22,096 nucleotides of DNA from an uncultured Collinsella sp. (GTDB lineage Bacteria > Actinomycetota > Coriobacteriia > Coriobacteriales > Coriobacteriaceae), in contig CAKUHA010000018.1 of the NCBI GenBank assembly GCA_934655755.1, forward strand, positions 1-22,096. Reading direction: 5' to 3'. The notes beneath the pieces are model-generated. The model was not told the DNA's origin. It did no database searches and was given only the letters and a program-made list of their open reading frames with translations. Both the position numbers and the translations under genes were made by a program. This document shows, in pieces, positions 16,232 to 22,096 of this stretch (its first letter is position 1; every line of letters begins with the position of its first letter).

Positions 16232-16852
16232 ATGGACATCACCAGGAACCCAAACGGAGCCAGAGCGCTCGCCGTGGGCGCGGGGCTGGCGCTCATGCTT
16301 GCAATGAGCGCCGGACCGACACCGGCCATGGCAGAAGGGCGTGTCGGAACCACCGATGTCAGGGTCAGGACCGAAATCGACAACATTTCGTTCAAGGCCC
16401 CGACGGTCATTCCGTTTGTTGCCCAGGCCGACGGCACGCTTCAGTGTCCTTCCGAGGATGCCATCACCATCGACAACCTCTCGGCCTACGGCATTCACGT
16501 TACTAATATGAAGATTGACGCCACGAATACTTGGACCATCGCCGCCGACGCCAAGGCCGGATCTGCCCAGAACTCCATCGACTTTAAGGTCGGCCCGGCA
16601 GACAGCCTCCAAGACGCTTACGCCGCAACGCAGGGAACGGGCATCGACCTTTCCAAGAATGAAGCCTTCGACATGGGCTACCAGGGCATTACGGGCGGCA
16701 AGGACAAAATCAAGCTTAAGGCAAGTGGAAACGTCGCCCGCGTCACCCGTGACATTTACCACCTCACAAGCGCTGCGAATAAGGCTGAAACCGGTGACTC
16801 GGTAGCAAGCATCACCTGGACGGTTGAGCCCGGTGCGCACGTCGCGTCTTAG
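16232..16852 (+). CDS. Secreted beta-rich surface protein (206 aa)
   Basis: A Sec signal peptide is visible: basic start, hydrophobic stretch AVGAGLALMLAMSAGPT, and likely cleavage after PAMA (residue 34). The mature part begins with TTDVRVRTEIDNISFKAP, then PFVAQADG and a set of strands, ending in ASITWTVEPG. The pattern 'F-x-x-P-T-x-x-P-F-x-x-x-x-D-G' followed by a short IxN/V-x-V strand is typical of exported beta-sandwich proteins in Gram-positive surface loci, loosely like TasA/camelysin or pilin-like subunits. There is no sorting signal, so it is either released or held by partners, probably the membrane-anchored protein upstream or the LAxTG peptide that overlaps its 3' end. A single cysteine is present in the mature protein. 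Function unassigned. Confidence 0.8.
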   Translation: MDITRNPNGARALAVGAGLALMLAMSAGPTPAMAEGRVGTTDVRVRTEIDNISFKAPTVIPFVAQADGTLQCPSEDAITIDNLSAYGIHVTNMKIDATNTWTIAADAKAGSAQNSIDFKVGPADSLQDAYAATQGTGIDLSKNEAFDMGYQGITGGKDKIKLKASGNVARVTRDIYHLTSAANKAETGDSVASITWTVEPGAHVAS

Positions 16853-17093
16853 AGCCATCGCGTTGGTGGTCGTCGCCGGCATTCTGACGCTCGCCCCGAC
16901 AGCGGCACTTGCCCAGCAAGATCAGGCACAGGCCGCCACACAGGTGACTGTCGACCTCACGGCGCTTGACCGCGGCGACCATCACGAGGCGCTCGCCCAA
17001 ACCGGTGATGCATCGGCACCCGCTTCGGTCTGCATCGCCGCCGCGGGCATGGCCGTATTGTGTCTTGGCCTGAACATCAAACGAAGCCGATAG
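16833..17093 (+). CDS. Very small LAxTG cell-wall-anchored peptide
   Basis: This 86-aa protein starts at GTG 16833, inside the end of the preceding gene; TTG at 16824 is an alternative. It has a signal peptide (ALVVVAGILTLAPTAALA) and a C-terminal sorting signal: LAQTGD, a hydrophobic stretch (ASVCIAAAGMAVLCLGLNI) and the basic tail KRSR. LAxTG is the motif used by class E sortases of high-GC Gram-positives. Only about 30 residues lie between the two export signals, so the mature anchored product is tiny and contains VTVDLTALDRGDHH. No ordinary adhesin domain would fit. It could be a base, cap or linker for the neighbouring secreted proteins. No sortase gene is in the window. Confidence 0.75.
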   Translation: MRTSRLRAIALVVVAGILTLAPTAALAQQDQAQAATQVTVDLTALDRGDHHEALAQTGDASAPASVCIAAAGMAVLCLGLNIKRSR

Positions 17094-17135
17094 GCCAGAC
17101 ACGGCAAGACGGAAGATTGGACAGTAAGGAGAACC

Positions 17136-18548
17136 ATGGCACCCAGAAAACTTTTGCCCGTCGCCGCGCTCTGCAGCGCGCTGGCGACCGGAACGCCTCT
17201 CGCCGCCTGGGCGACACCCGTCATGGCAGACTCCTTACCGACGGCCCTAAGCCCCGCGCCAGCTCTGTCGAGCGCCATTGCATGCAAGCGGTTTTCACTC
17301 GCGCAGGCGACAATCTCGACCTCGGGATGCCTTACCTGCGATACGGACGGCTCGATAGTCGTGGATATCAAACGTCCGAACAGGGAAAATGGCCCCCAGG
17401 CGGGTTGTGCCACCTGCACGTGGAAATCAGTTGCGGTCGATGCCGATGGCGACGTTTGCGACGCAAGACTGCGCATCGACATCGCCCCGATCGATGACTC
17501 GGCGAACGGGGCGAAGGTCGCCTTCGACAGCGCAATGAGTACAGAAGGAGGAGGTGTATGCCTGGGCTGCGTTCCCTCGAATGCCGATGGCGCGCAGCCC
17601 ACCATCTCCTACGCGGCATCACTGCAGCTAACCAAGGCAGGCACCGACGCCGTCGCAACAGGAGAAGCTCCCCTATCGCTCTTCGCGCTCGGCTCGGGCG
17701 ACCAAAAAGGCCAGAACAAAACACAGAAGGGCTCACTCAGCGTCATACGTGGGTCGGAACCCTGCCCTATCGATATCGACGCCCAGGCACAAGGTGCGCA
17801 GCGCATTTTTGCCGATCCGGCGCTCCTCCAAATGGCCTGGAGCGGAACGGGGGCCATCGGGATTGCCTCCCCCACGCCCGGCGAAATGAGCGGTCGCCCA
17901 GAGGACAAGGACGAGGACGCGGAAACGTCAGCGCGTGTTGATATCGCAGACGATGCACCGTCGCAAGATAACAACACCGCAGCTCCTTCCGAAACATCAG
18001 GAGGCACCGCTGCCGAACCAAGCAATGACCAGCCCGATGACAGCCTAGGCTTTGTGGCACCCCCAGATGTCGACGAGGGCAACTGCTGCATGATGGTCGC
18101 GCTCGACCACACGGAAACCGTCGACGCCGCAAGTATTGAGCCAGTCGCCGTCGACAATCCCACCCGAAAAAACACCCTTATCACGTTCCCCAAGACTGTC
18201 GACCTCGTCTTTTTGCCTTCGGGCGAAATCGTGGCGCCCTCGGTTCTCACATTGCTGGGGGCAAAGAGAGACCGTAACAGAATTGAAAAGATCACGGTTG
18301 TCGACCCCGCGACCTCCGCCACGTTGCGCCTGTATGCCATCGGTGCAGACGGAAGCAAGACCGAGGAATTCGACGGTGAGAAACTCCTAGCCACCCGGGT
18401 TCTTCAAAAAAACGAGGACATCTCGTATGAGCTGCGGCTCGAAGGATTCGACCGCGCTCGCGACGCCGATATCATTGCGGCGGCGATCGAGTCCCCGCAG
18501 CGTCTCATGACGCTTCGCTTCGATTACGCCTCGTACATCGTGCCGTAA
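17136..18548 (+). CDS. Secreted cysteine-rich surface protein with three CxxC motifs (470 aa)
   Basis: ATG at 17136 follows AAGGAG (17126-17131). A signal peptide (LLPVAALCSALATGTPLAAWA, cleavage near residue 31) leads into a mature protein with CLTC (65-68), CATC (91-94) and CLGC (142-145), plus a CC pair near residue 317. None is followed by His, so these are not haem c sites; disulfides or metal binding are possible. A low-complexity acidic linker (about 255-305, rich in D, E, S, T, P) separates this part from a C-terminal module (about 345-470) beginning LITFPKTVDLVFLPSGE. That module resembles the start of the 206-aa secreted protein upstream. There is no LPxTG-like signal. It lies 42 nt after the LAxTG peptide gene, so it belongs to the same unit. 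Function unknown. Confidence 0.8.
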   Translation: MAPRKLLPVAALCSALATGTPLAAWATPVMADSLPTALSPAPALSSAIACKRFSLAQATISTSGCLTCDTDGSIVVDIKRPNRENGPQAGCATCTWKSVAVDADGDVCDARLRIDIAPIDDSANGAKVAFDSAMSTEGGGVCLGCVPSNADGAQPTISYAASLQLTKAGTDAVATGEAPLSLFALGSGDQKGQNKTQKGSLSVIRGSEPCPIDIDAQAQGAQRIFADPALLQMAWSGTGAIGIASPTPGEMSGRPEDKDEDAETSARVDIADDAPSQDNNTAAPSETSGGTAAEPSNDQPDDSLGFVAPPDVDEGNCCMMVALDHTETVDAASIEPVAVDNPTRKNTLITFPKTVDLVFLPSGEIVAPSVLTLLGAKRDRNRIEKITVVDPATSATLRLYAIGADGSKTEEFDGEKLLATRVLQKNEDISYELRLEGFDRARDADIIAAAIESPQRLMTLRFDYASYIVP

Positions 18549-18636
18549 GACCTCGAGCGGCATTGTATCTGCGACGTTCGAATACCGCATACATGACGTA
18601 TTAGACGTGTTATAGCGCAGCCTTGCGCCTCCGTTC

Positions 18637-18645
18637 TGCTACGAT
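18637..18645 (+). promoter_or_regulatory. Candidate extended -10 promoter for the DUF554 gene
   Basis: TGCTACGAT, an extended -10 form, lies 30 nt before the start codon, and GGAGGG precedes the ATG. The gap 18549-18675 shows no convincing terminator for the upstream surface-protein genes and no clear -35. Confidence 0.5.
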
Positions 18646-18675
18646 TGCCGCGTTGGCATCAATACAGGAGGGTTC

Positions 18676-19392
18676 ATGCCGGGTTTGGGAACGATCATCA
18701 ACGTAGCACTTTTGATTGCAGGCGGCCTTTTGGGACTGGCAGGCGGGCGTTTTATCACGCCCCGGATCCAGGACACGCTCATGAAGGCGTCGGGGCTGTG
18801 CGTCCTGTTTATCGGCCTGGGCGGAACCATGCAAAAGATGCTCGTCATCGACGGCGACGCCCTCTCGACCACCGGCACCACCATGCTGATCGTCTCGTTT
18901 GCCCTGGGCTCGCTCATCGGTGAGGCCATCAATCTAGAGGCGGCGATCGAAAACCTCGGCGAATGGCTCAAGCGAAAAACCGGCAGCGAGGGCGACAACG
19001 AGTTCACCAATGCCTTTGTCTCGGCATCGCTCACGGTATGCATCGGCGCCATGGCCATCGTGGGCTCGATCCAGGACGGCCTGCTCGGCGACTGGTCCAC
19101 ACTCGCTCTAAAGGGCGCGCTGGACTGCATCATCGTCTGCACCATGACGGCCTCACTCGGACGTGGCTGCATCTTCTCGGCCCTGCCCGTCGCCGTGTTC
19201 CAGGGAACGATCACGCTGTTTGCCGGTGCGCTCTCCCCCATCATGACCGCTGCGGCACTCGACAGCCTTTCGCTCGTGGGCTCCATGCTCATCTTCTGCG
19301 TCGGCGTCAACCTTATCCGACCTCAAACCTTCCGCACGGCCAACATGCTTCCCGCCGTCGTCATTGCCGTCATCTACGCCCTCCTGTTCTAA
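18676..19392 (+). CDS. DUF554 family membrane protein
   Basis: This 238-aa protein has about seven hydrophobic segments. The N-terminal PGLGTIINVALLIAGGLLG and the repeated Gly-rich helices, with EAINLEAAIENLGEWLKRK in an early loop and FVSASLTVCIGAMAIVGSIQDG in the centre, are the signature of DUF554 (PF04474; YqgA/YdfK). The family is described as a putative transporter of uncharacterised substrate in the cytoplasmic membrane; length and layout are normal here. The start at 18676 is supported by GGAGGG four bases upstream. It appears to be a single-gene unit, followed eight bases after its stop by the large inverted repeat at 19400. Confidence 0.93.
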   Translation: MPGLGTIINVALLIAGGLLGLAGGRFITPRIQDTLMKASGLCVLFIGLGGTMQKMLVIDGDALSTTGTTMLIVSFALGSLIGEAINLEAAIENLGEWLKRKTGSEGDNEFTNAFVSASLTVCIGAMAIVGSIQDGLLGDWSTLALKGALDCIIVCTMTASLGRGCIFSALPVAVFQGTITLFAGALSPIMTAAALDSLSLVGSMLIFCVGVNLIRPQTFRTANMLPAVVIAVIYALLF

Positions 19393-19399
19393 CCCCTCA

Positions 19400-19497
19400 G
19401 TAGATTTTTGGGACATGCCTAGAAATCTACCTTTTGCCAGCGCTCCAAAGGCGAACCCGCCTAATAGTAGATTTCTAGGCATGTCCCAAAAATCTAC
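19400..19497. repeat. Perfect 31-bp inverted repeat with 36-bp spacer (palindromic element)
   Basis: The left arm (19400-19430) and right arm (19467-19497) are exact reverse complements over 31 bp; the match stops sharply at both ends. Each arm also begins GTAGATTT and ends AAATCTAC (left) or the mirror form, so each can fold alone into an 8-bp stem with a 15-nt loop, or both can pair into one long cruciform. The spacer contains a short GGCG/CGCC hairpin. No target-site duplication, transposase or T-tract is seen. It fills most of the gap between the DUF554 gene and the TerB operon. Confidence 0.95.
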
Positions 19498-19532
19498 CCG
19501 TGGGCGGTATCTCGAACATCTGTTTGATGCTG

Positions 19533-19541
19533 TGCTATGAT
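19533..19541 (+). promoter_or_regulatory. Extended -10 promoter of the TerB/ATPase operon
   Basis: TGCTATGAT is a strong extended -10, 38 nt before the GTG start; the -35 position (CGAACA, 17 bp upstream) matches poorly. The ribosome site is the purine-rich GGGAGAGGAGAGG at 19564-19576. The promoter lies 35 nt downstream of the inverted repeat. Confidence 0.6.
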
Positions 19542-19579
19542 ATGAGGTCACCGACACCGTATAGGGAGAGGAGAGGGCG

Positions 19580-21334
19580 GTGGCCGATCAGGACATCAAG
19601 TTGCTCATTGCGCGCATTATGGCCGAGGCCCGGACTCATCAGTCCGCCCGCTTCTCAAACGAAGTCTATGCTGATGAGCCGATTCTCAAGACCGGCCGAC
19701 AGATGCAGAACTTCCTCCCCGACCAGTACCGCAAGATGCGCGAGATATCGCGCTGGCAAGACGATCCCAAAGGCGGCGCAGGGCGCTGGTTATCGGAGGC
19801 GGAGCTCTTTTACCGCCAGGGCCTGCTGATGGCCGACTTCGAGGACGACTGCCCCTACAACGGCACCTTTAAGTCGTACTTTCCCACCTACAACGCCATG
19901 AGCGACCGACAGCTGCGCGGCTACTTTACCTGGCGTGCCCAAGTGCGCCGCGGCAATATCGAGGGGACATCGGCCTCGTTTGCTTTCCTGTATCTTTACG
20001 AATTGATCTGCGGCATTGGCGTCGACGACCCGCACGATGGCTTTGACAAGATCAAGGCCTTTTGGGATGCCTATCGCGCCTTTGAGCCCGGCATCGACCG
20101 GTTCGCGCGCGTATGGCTGCAGGACTACGCTGTATTCCACGGGCTCGATCCCAAGCTGCTTCGCGACTCCAAAACCGTCATGTTCGACAACGCCCTTATC
20201 GAGCTGCGTCGCGCGGCGCGAGACCTTGCGCCGGCGCCGTCAACCCAAGCTCCCAAACGTCGCAAAGCCTCCGAGCCCGCGCTCCCCCTTCCGCCCGATG
20301 AGACGCGTGAGGAGCGGCTCATGGCCGCCATCAACGCGCTCTCCACGTATAGCCTGAATAACTCACGGCTCGACCGTTCCCACCATCGCGACCTGCGCCA
20401 CGTGGCATGCGCCGTATATGTCCGCATGGCGCGCTACTATGACACGCATCGAAAGACCGGCATCGTGGCGAGTCTGTTTGGGGAGGAGACGGCCATGCCC
20501 TACACCATGTTTGCCTCGGCCGTGTTCTTTGCGCCCGAGCGCCACGAGGACTGCGAATATCACCTGGACCCCATTCACATCTACCGCTGCCAAAACGGCT
20601 TTTGGGAGTGTATGCGCATCCACGGCAGCAGGCAGAAGAGCAGCAAGCTTGGCGAGATGATGCGCACCTGCGACCAGCGTCTGCGTCTGGCGCTGGACCC
20701 CACCCATCCCCTTAAGGAAGAAAAGGTCCCCAAATATCTGGCCAAGATCATCGATGACGAGATCGTAGCGTGGCTTTCTTGGGATGCCGCGCACCAGCCC
20801 GTCAAGATCGATATCGACCTGAGTCAGCTGGGGCATATCCGAAGCGCCGCCGCACAGACGCGCGAGGCGCTTTTGATCGACGAGGAACGCGAGGACAACA
20901 CGACCGCGGATGCCAAGGCAACGTATTTCGAACAACCGGGCGCCGAGCCTGTGCCCGACACGCTCGCCGGACCAGTCGCGACGGCCGTGAAGCAGGACGA
21001 GGCTGACGAGCCGACCATCTCCACCGAGCAATTTGGCGTCGTAGCCCCGCTCCTCGCACCAGCACCCACACCCGCGACGGCCATGCCCGCCGACATCACG
21101 TCCGCACTCGCCCCCGCCGCAGCAGATTATCTTCGCGCACTGCTCGAGCAAAACGCGACACAGGCGGCATCGGCGGTGGCACAGTCGGGCAAGAGTGAGG
21201 ACATGCTCGTCGACAGTATCAACGAGGCCCTCTTTGACCTGGTGGGCGACACCGTTATTGAATTTGGCGCGGCAGGGCCGCAGATCATCGAGGACTACGA
21301 AGCAGACGTGAGAGGATACCTAGACCATGAGTGA
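19580..21334 (+). CDS. TerB-N/TerB-C domain protein
   Basis: This 584-aa soluble protein starts with GTG after a strong purine-rich ribosome site. Residues about 20-220 match the TerB-N domain (PF13208): SRWQ near residue 58, LFYRQGLLMADFEDDCPY, YFPTYNAMSDRQLRGYFTWR and SFAFLYLYELICGIG are the recognisable elements. A variable helical middle follows (about 245-450). An Ala/Pro-rich linker then precedes a TerB-C-like end (PF15615; about 515-584) with a short helical core around SINEALFDLVGDTVIEFG. Proteins of this layout are known from memory to sit beside a DUF2791 P-loop ATPase and a superfamily 2 helicase in Ter-linked DNA-processing loci, proposed to be defence-related. The next gene overlaps by 8 nt and is such an ATPase. 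The tellurite name is historical and does not imply tellurite resistance. Confidence 0.85.
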   Translation: MADQDIKLLIARIMAEARTHQSARFSNEVYADEPILKTGRQMQNFLPDQYRKMREISRWQDDPKGGAGRWLSEAELFYRQGLLMADFEDDCPYNGTFKSYFPTYNAMSDRQLRGYFTWRAQVRRGNIEGTSASFAFLYLYELICGIGVDDPHDGFDKIKAFWDAYRAFEPGIDRFARVWLQDYAVFHGLDPKLLRDSKTVMFDNALIELRRAARDLAPAPSTQAPKRRKASEPALPLPPDETREERLMAAINALSTYSLNNSRLDRSHHRDLRHVACAVYVRMARYYDTHRKTGIVASLFGEETAMPYTMFASAVFFAPERHEDCEYHLDPIHIYRCQNGFWECMRIHGSRQKSSKLGEMMRTCDQRLRLALDPTHPLKEEKVPKYLAKIIDDEIVAWLSWDAAHQPVKIDIDLSQLGHIRSAAAQTREALLIDEEREDNTTADAKATYFEQPGAEPVPDTLAGPVATAVKQDEADEPTISTEQFGVVAPLLAPAPTPATAMPADITSALAPAAADYLRALLEQNATQAASAVAQSGKSEDMLVDSINEALFDLVGDTVIEFGAAGPQIIEDYEADVRGYLDHE

Positions 21335-22096
21335 TACCGCATCCGCAGCACCCCGCGTGCCCAAGCGCGTCGCCGCCGTCATTCTCAACTCACTCAAGGG
21401 CGGCGTCGTCCCGCGCATCGGCCTTCCCTACATCACCGTGGGACGTGAGGTCGAGATCCGCGCCCTGCTCACCGACCTGAGCCTCATCGCCGATGGCGGC
21501 GCGAGCTTCCGCTTCCTGGTCGGTCGCTACGGCGCCGGCAAGAGTTTTTTGCTCCAAACCATTCGTACACATGCCATGGGCGAGGGTTTCGTCGTCGCCG
21601 ATGCCGACCTTTCCCCCGAGCGCCGACTGCAGGGCGGTCAGGGGCAGGGCCTCGCTACCTACCGCGAACTCATCCGCAACATATCGACCAAGACGCGCCC
21701 CGAGGGCGGCGCACTCAACCTTATCCTGGATCGTTGGGTTGCCTCGTGTGCCGATGCCGACGAGTCGGCCATCAATGCCCAGCTCGCTCCGCTCGAGGAG
21801 ATGGTCCACGGCTTCGATTTCACCCGTATGCTCCATCGCTATCGTACGGCCGTCGCAGAGGGAGACGAAGAGGCCATGAGCCGCGTGACTAAATGGATTC
21901 GCGGCGAGTATCGCACCAAGAGCGAGGCGCGCGCCGAGCTAGGCTCCTCGACCATCATCAGCGACGACGACTGGTACGACTACGTCAAGCTCATCGCACG
22001 CTTTTTGGTCTGCAGCGGCTACAAGGGCATGCTGGTGCTCATCGACGAACTTGTAAACCTGTACAAGATTCCCAACGCCATCACGCGCCAGTACAA
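21327..22096 (+). CDS. P-loop ATPase, DUF2791/BrxD-like (5' part, runs off the window)
   Basis: The first 256 codons are present without a stop. ATG at 21327 overlaps the TerB gene end by 8 nt in another frame, so the two are translationally coupled. A Walker A motif GRYGAGKS (residues 66-73) is preceded by GLPYITVGREVEIRALLTDL, and a Walker B VLIDE (Asp240, Glu241) lies in GYKGMLVLIDELVNLYKI. The order 'R-I-G-x-x-x-x-x-V-G-R', Walker A, then ADADLSPERRLQGGQGQGLATYREL is as I remember it for DUF2791 (PF10923), the family of BREX ATPase BrxD. These ATPases occur with an Lhr-like helicase (BrxHI) and are thought to act on DNA. The sensor and C-terminal parts lie beyond 22096. Confidence 0.85.
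   Translation, partial: MSDTASAAPRVPKRVAAVILNSLKGGVVPRIGLPYITVGREVEIRALLTDLSLIADGGASFRFLVGRYGAGKSFLLQTIRTHAMGEGFVVADADLSPERRLQGGQGQGLATYRELIRNISTKTRPEGGALNLILDRWVASCADADESAINAQLAPLEEMVHGFDFTRMLHRYRTAVAEGDEEAMSRVTKWIRGEYRTKSEARAELGSSTIISDDDWYDYVKLIARFLVCSGYKGMLVLIDELVNLYKIPNAITRQY

Noticed and set aside
17328..17572. CxxC motifs as haem c sites
   Set aside because: None of the three is followed by His (next residues are Asp, Thr and Val).
19400..19497. Inverted repeat as the intrinsic terminator of the DUF554 gene, or as a CRISPR unit
   Set aside because: No T-tract follows the right arm, the arms are far longer than needed, and there is one inverted pair rather than a direct-repeat array.
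19580..21334. Tellurite resistance determinant
   Set aside because: The TerB-N/TerB-C layout with a P-loop ATPase differs from the terZABCDE operon, and no TerC or TerD gene is present.

Overview
The window looks like a chromosomal segment from a high-GC, Gram-positive anaerobe. The best guess is a gut Coriobacteriia member close to Collinsella. Support comes from strong G/C third positions on both strands, the single-chain PurL of the Clostridia/Coriobacteria type, an LAxTG-type sorting signal, and an Etf-linked lactate dehydrogenase typical of anaerobes. The genus is an inference from protein flavour; no rRNA or tRNA is present. No prophage, insertion sequence or CRISPR array was seen.

Positions 1-11373 are mostly housekeeping and transport genes. 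They run: the 3' end of a FabG-like SDR gene, a convergent Kef/NhaP-type antiporter without an RCK domain, purL, an EamA-family transporter, a membrane diguanylate cyclase (GGDEF), a KdgT-family permease, the azlCD branched-chain amino acid exporter pair, and an HD-domain phosphohydrolase. Intergenic gaps are short, and several carry clear stem-loop terminators, two of them bidirectional between convergent genes.

Positions 11370-14995 form a tight three-gene operon on the minus strand: a GlcD-type FAD dehydrogenase, EtfB, and EtfA with two N-terminal [4Fe-4S] motifs. This is the composition of the electron-confurcating lactate dehydrogenase/Etf complex. Its last stop codon shares the palindrome CTAG with the stop of the HD gene.

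Positions 15341-18548 hold five co-directional small genes with export features: a 98-aa unknown protein, a single-pass membrane-anchored beta-rich protein, a secreted 206-aa protein, a very small LAxTG cell-wall-anchored peptide, and a secreted 470-aa protein with three CxxC motifs. The 206-aa and 470-aa proteins appear to share a related beta-rich module. I infer a poorly described cell-surface assembly. A DUF554 membrane protein follows.

At 19400-19497 lies a perfect 31-bp inverted repeat around a 36-bp structured spacer, and each arm is itself partly palindromic. Just downstream, from its own extended -10 promoter, starts an operon encoding a TerB-N/TerB-C protein (584 aa) and, overlapping by 8 nt, a P-loop ATPase resembling the DUF2791/BrxD family that runs off the window end. 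This is the most likely novel or defence-related system here; its remaining genes lie past position 22096.
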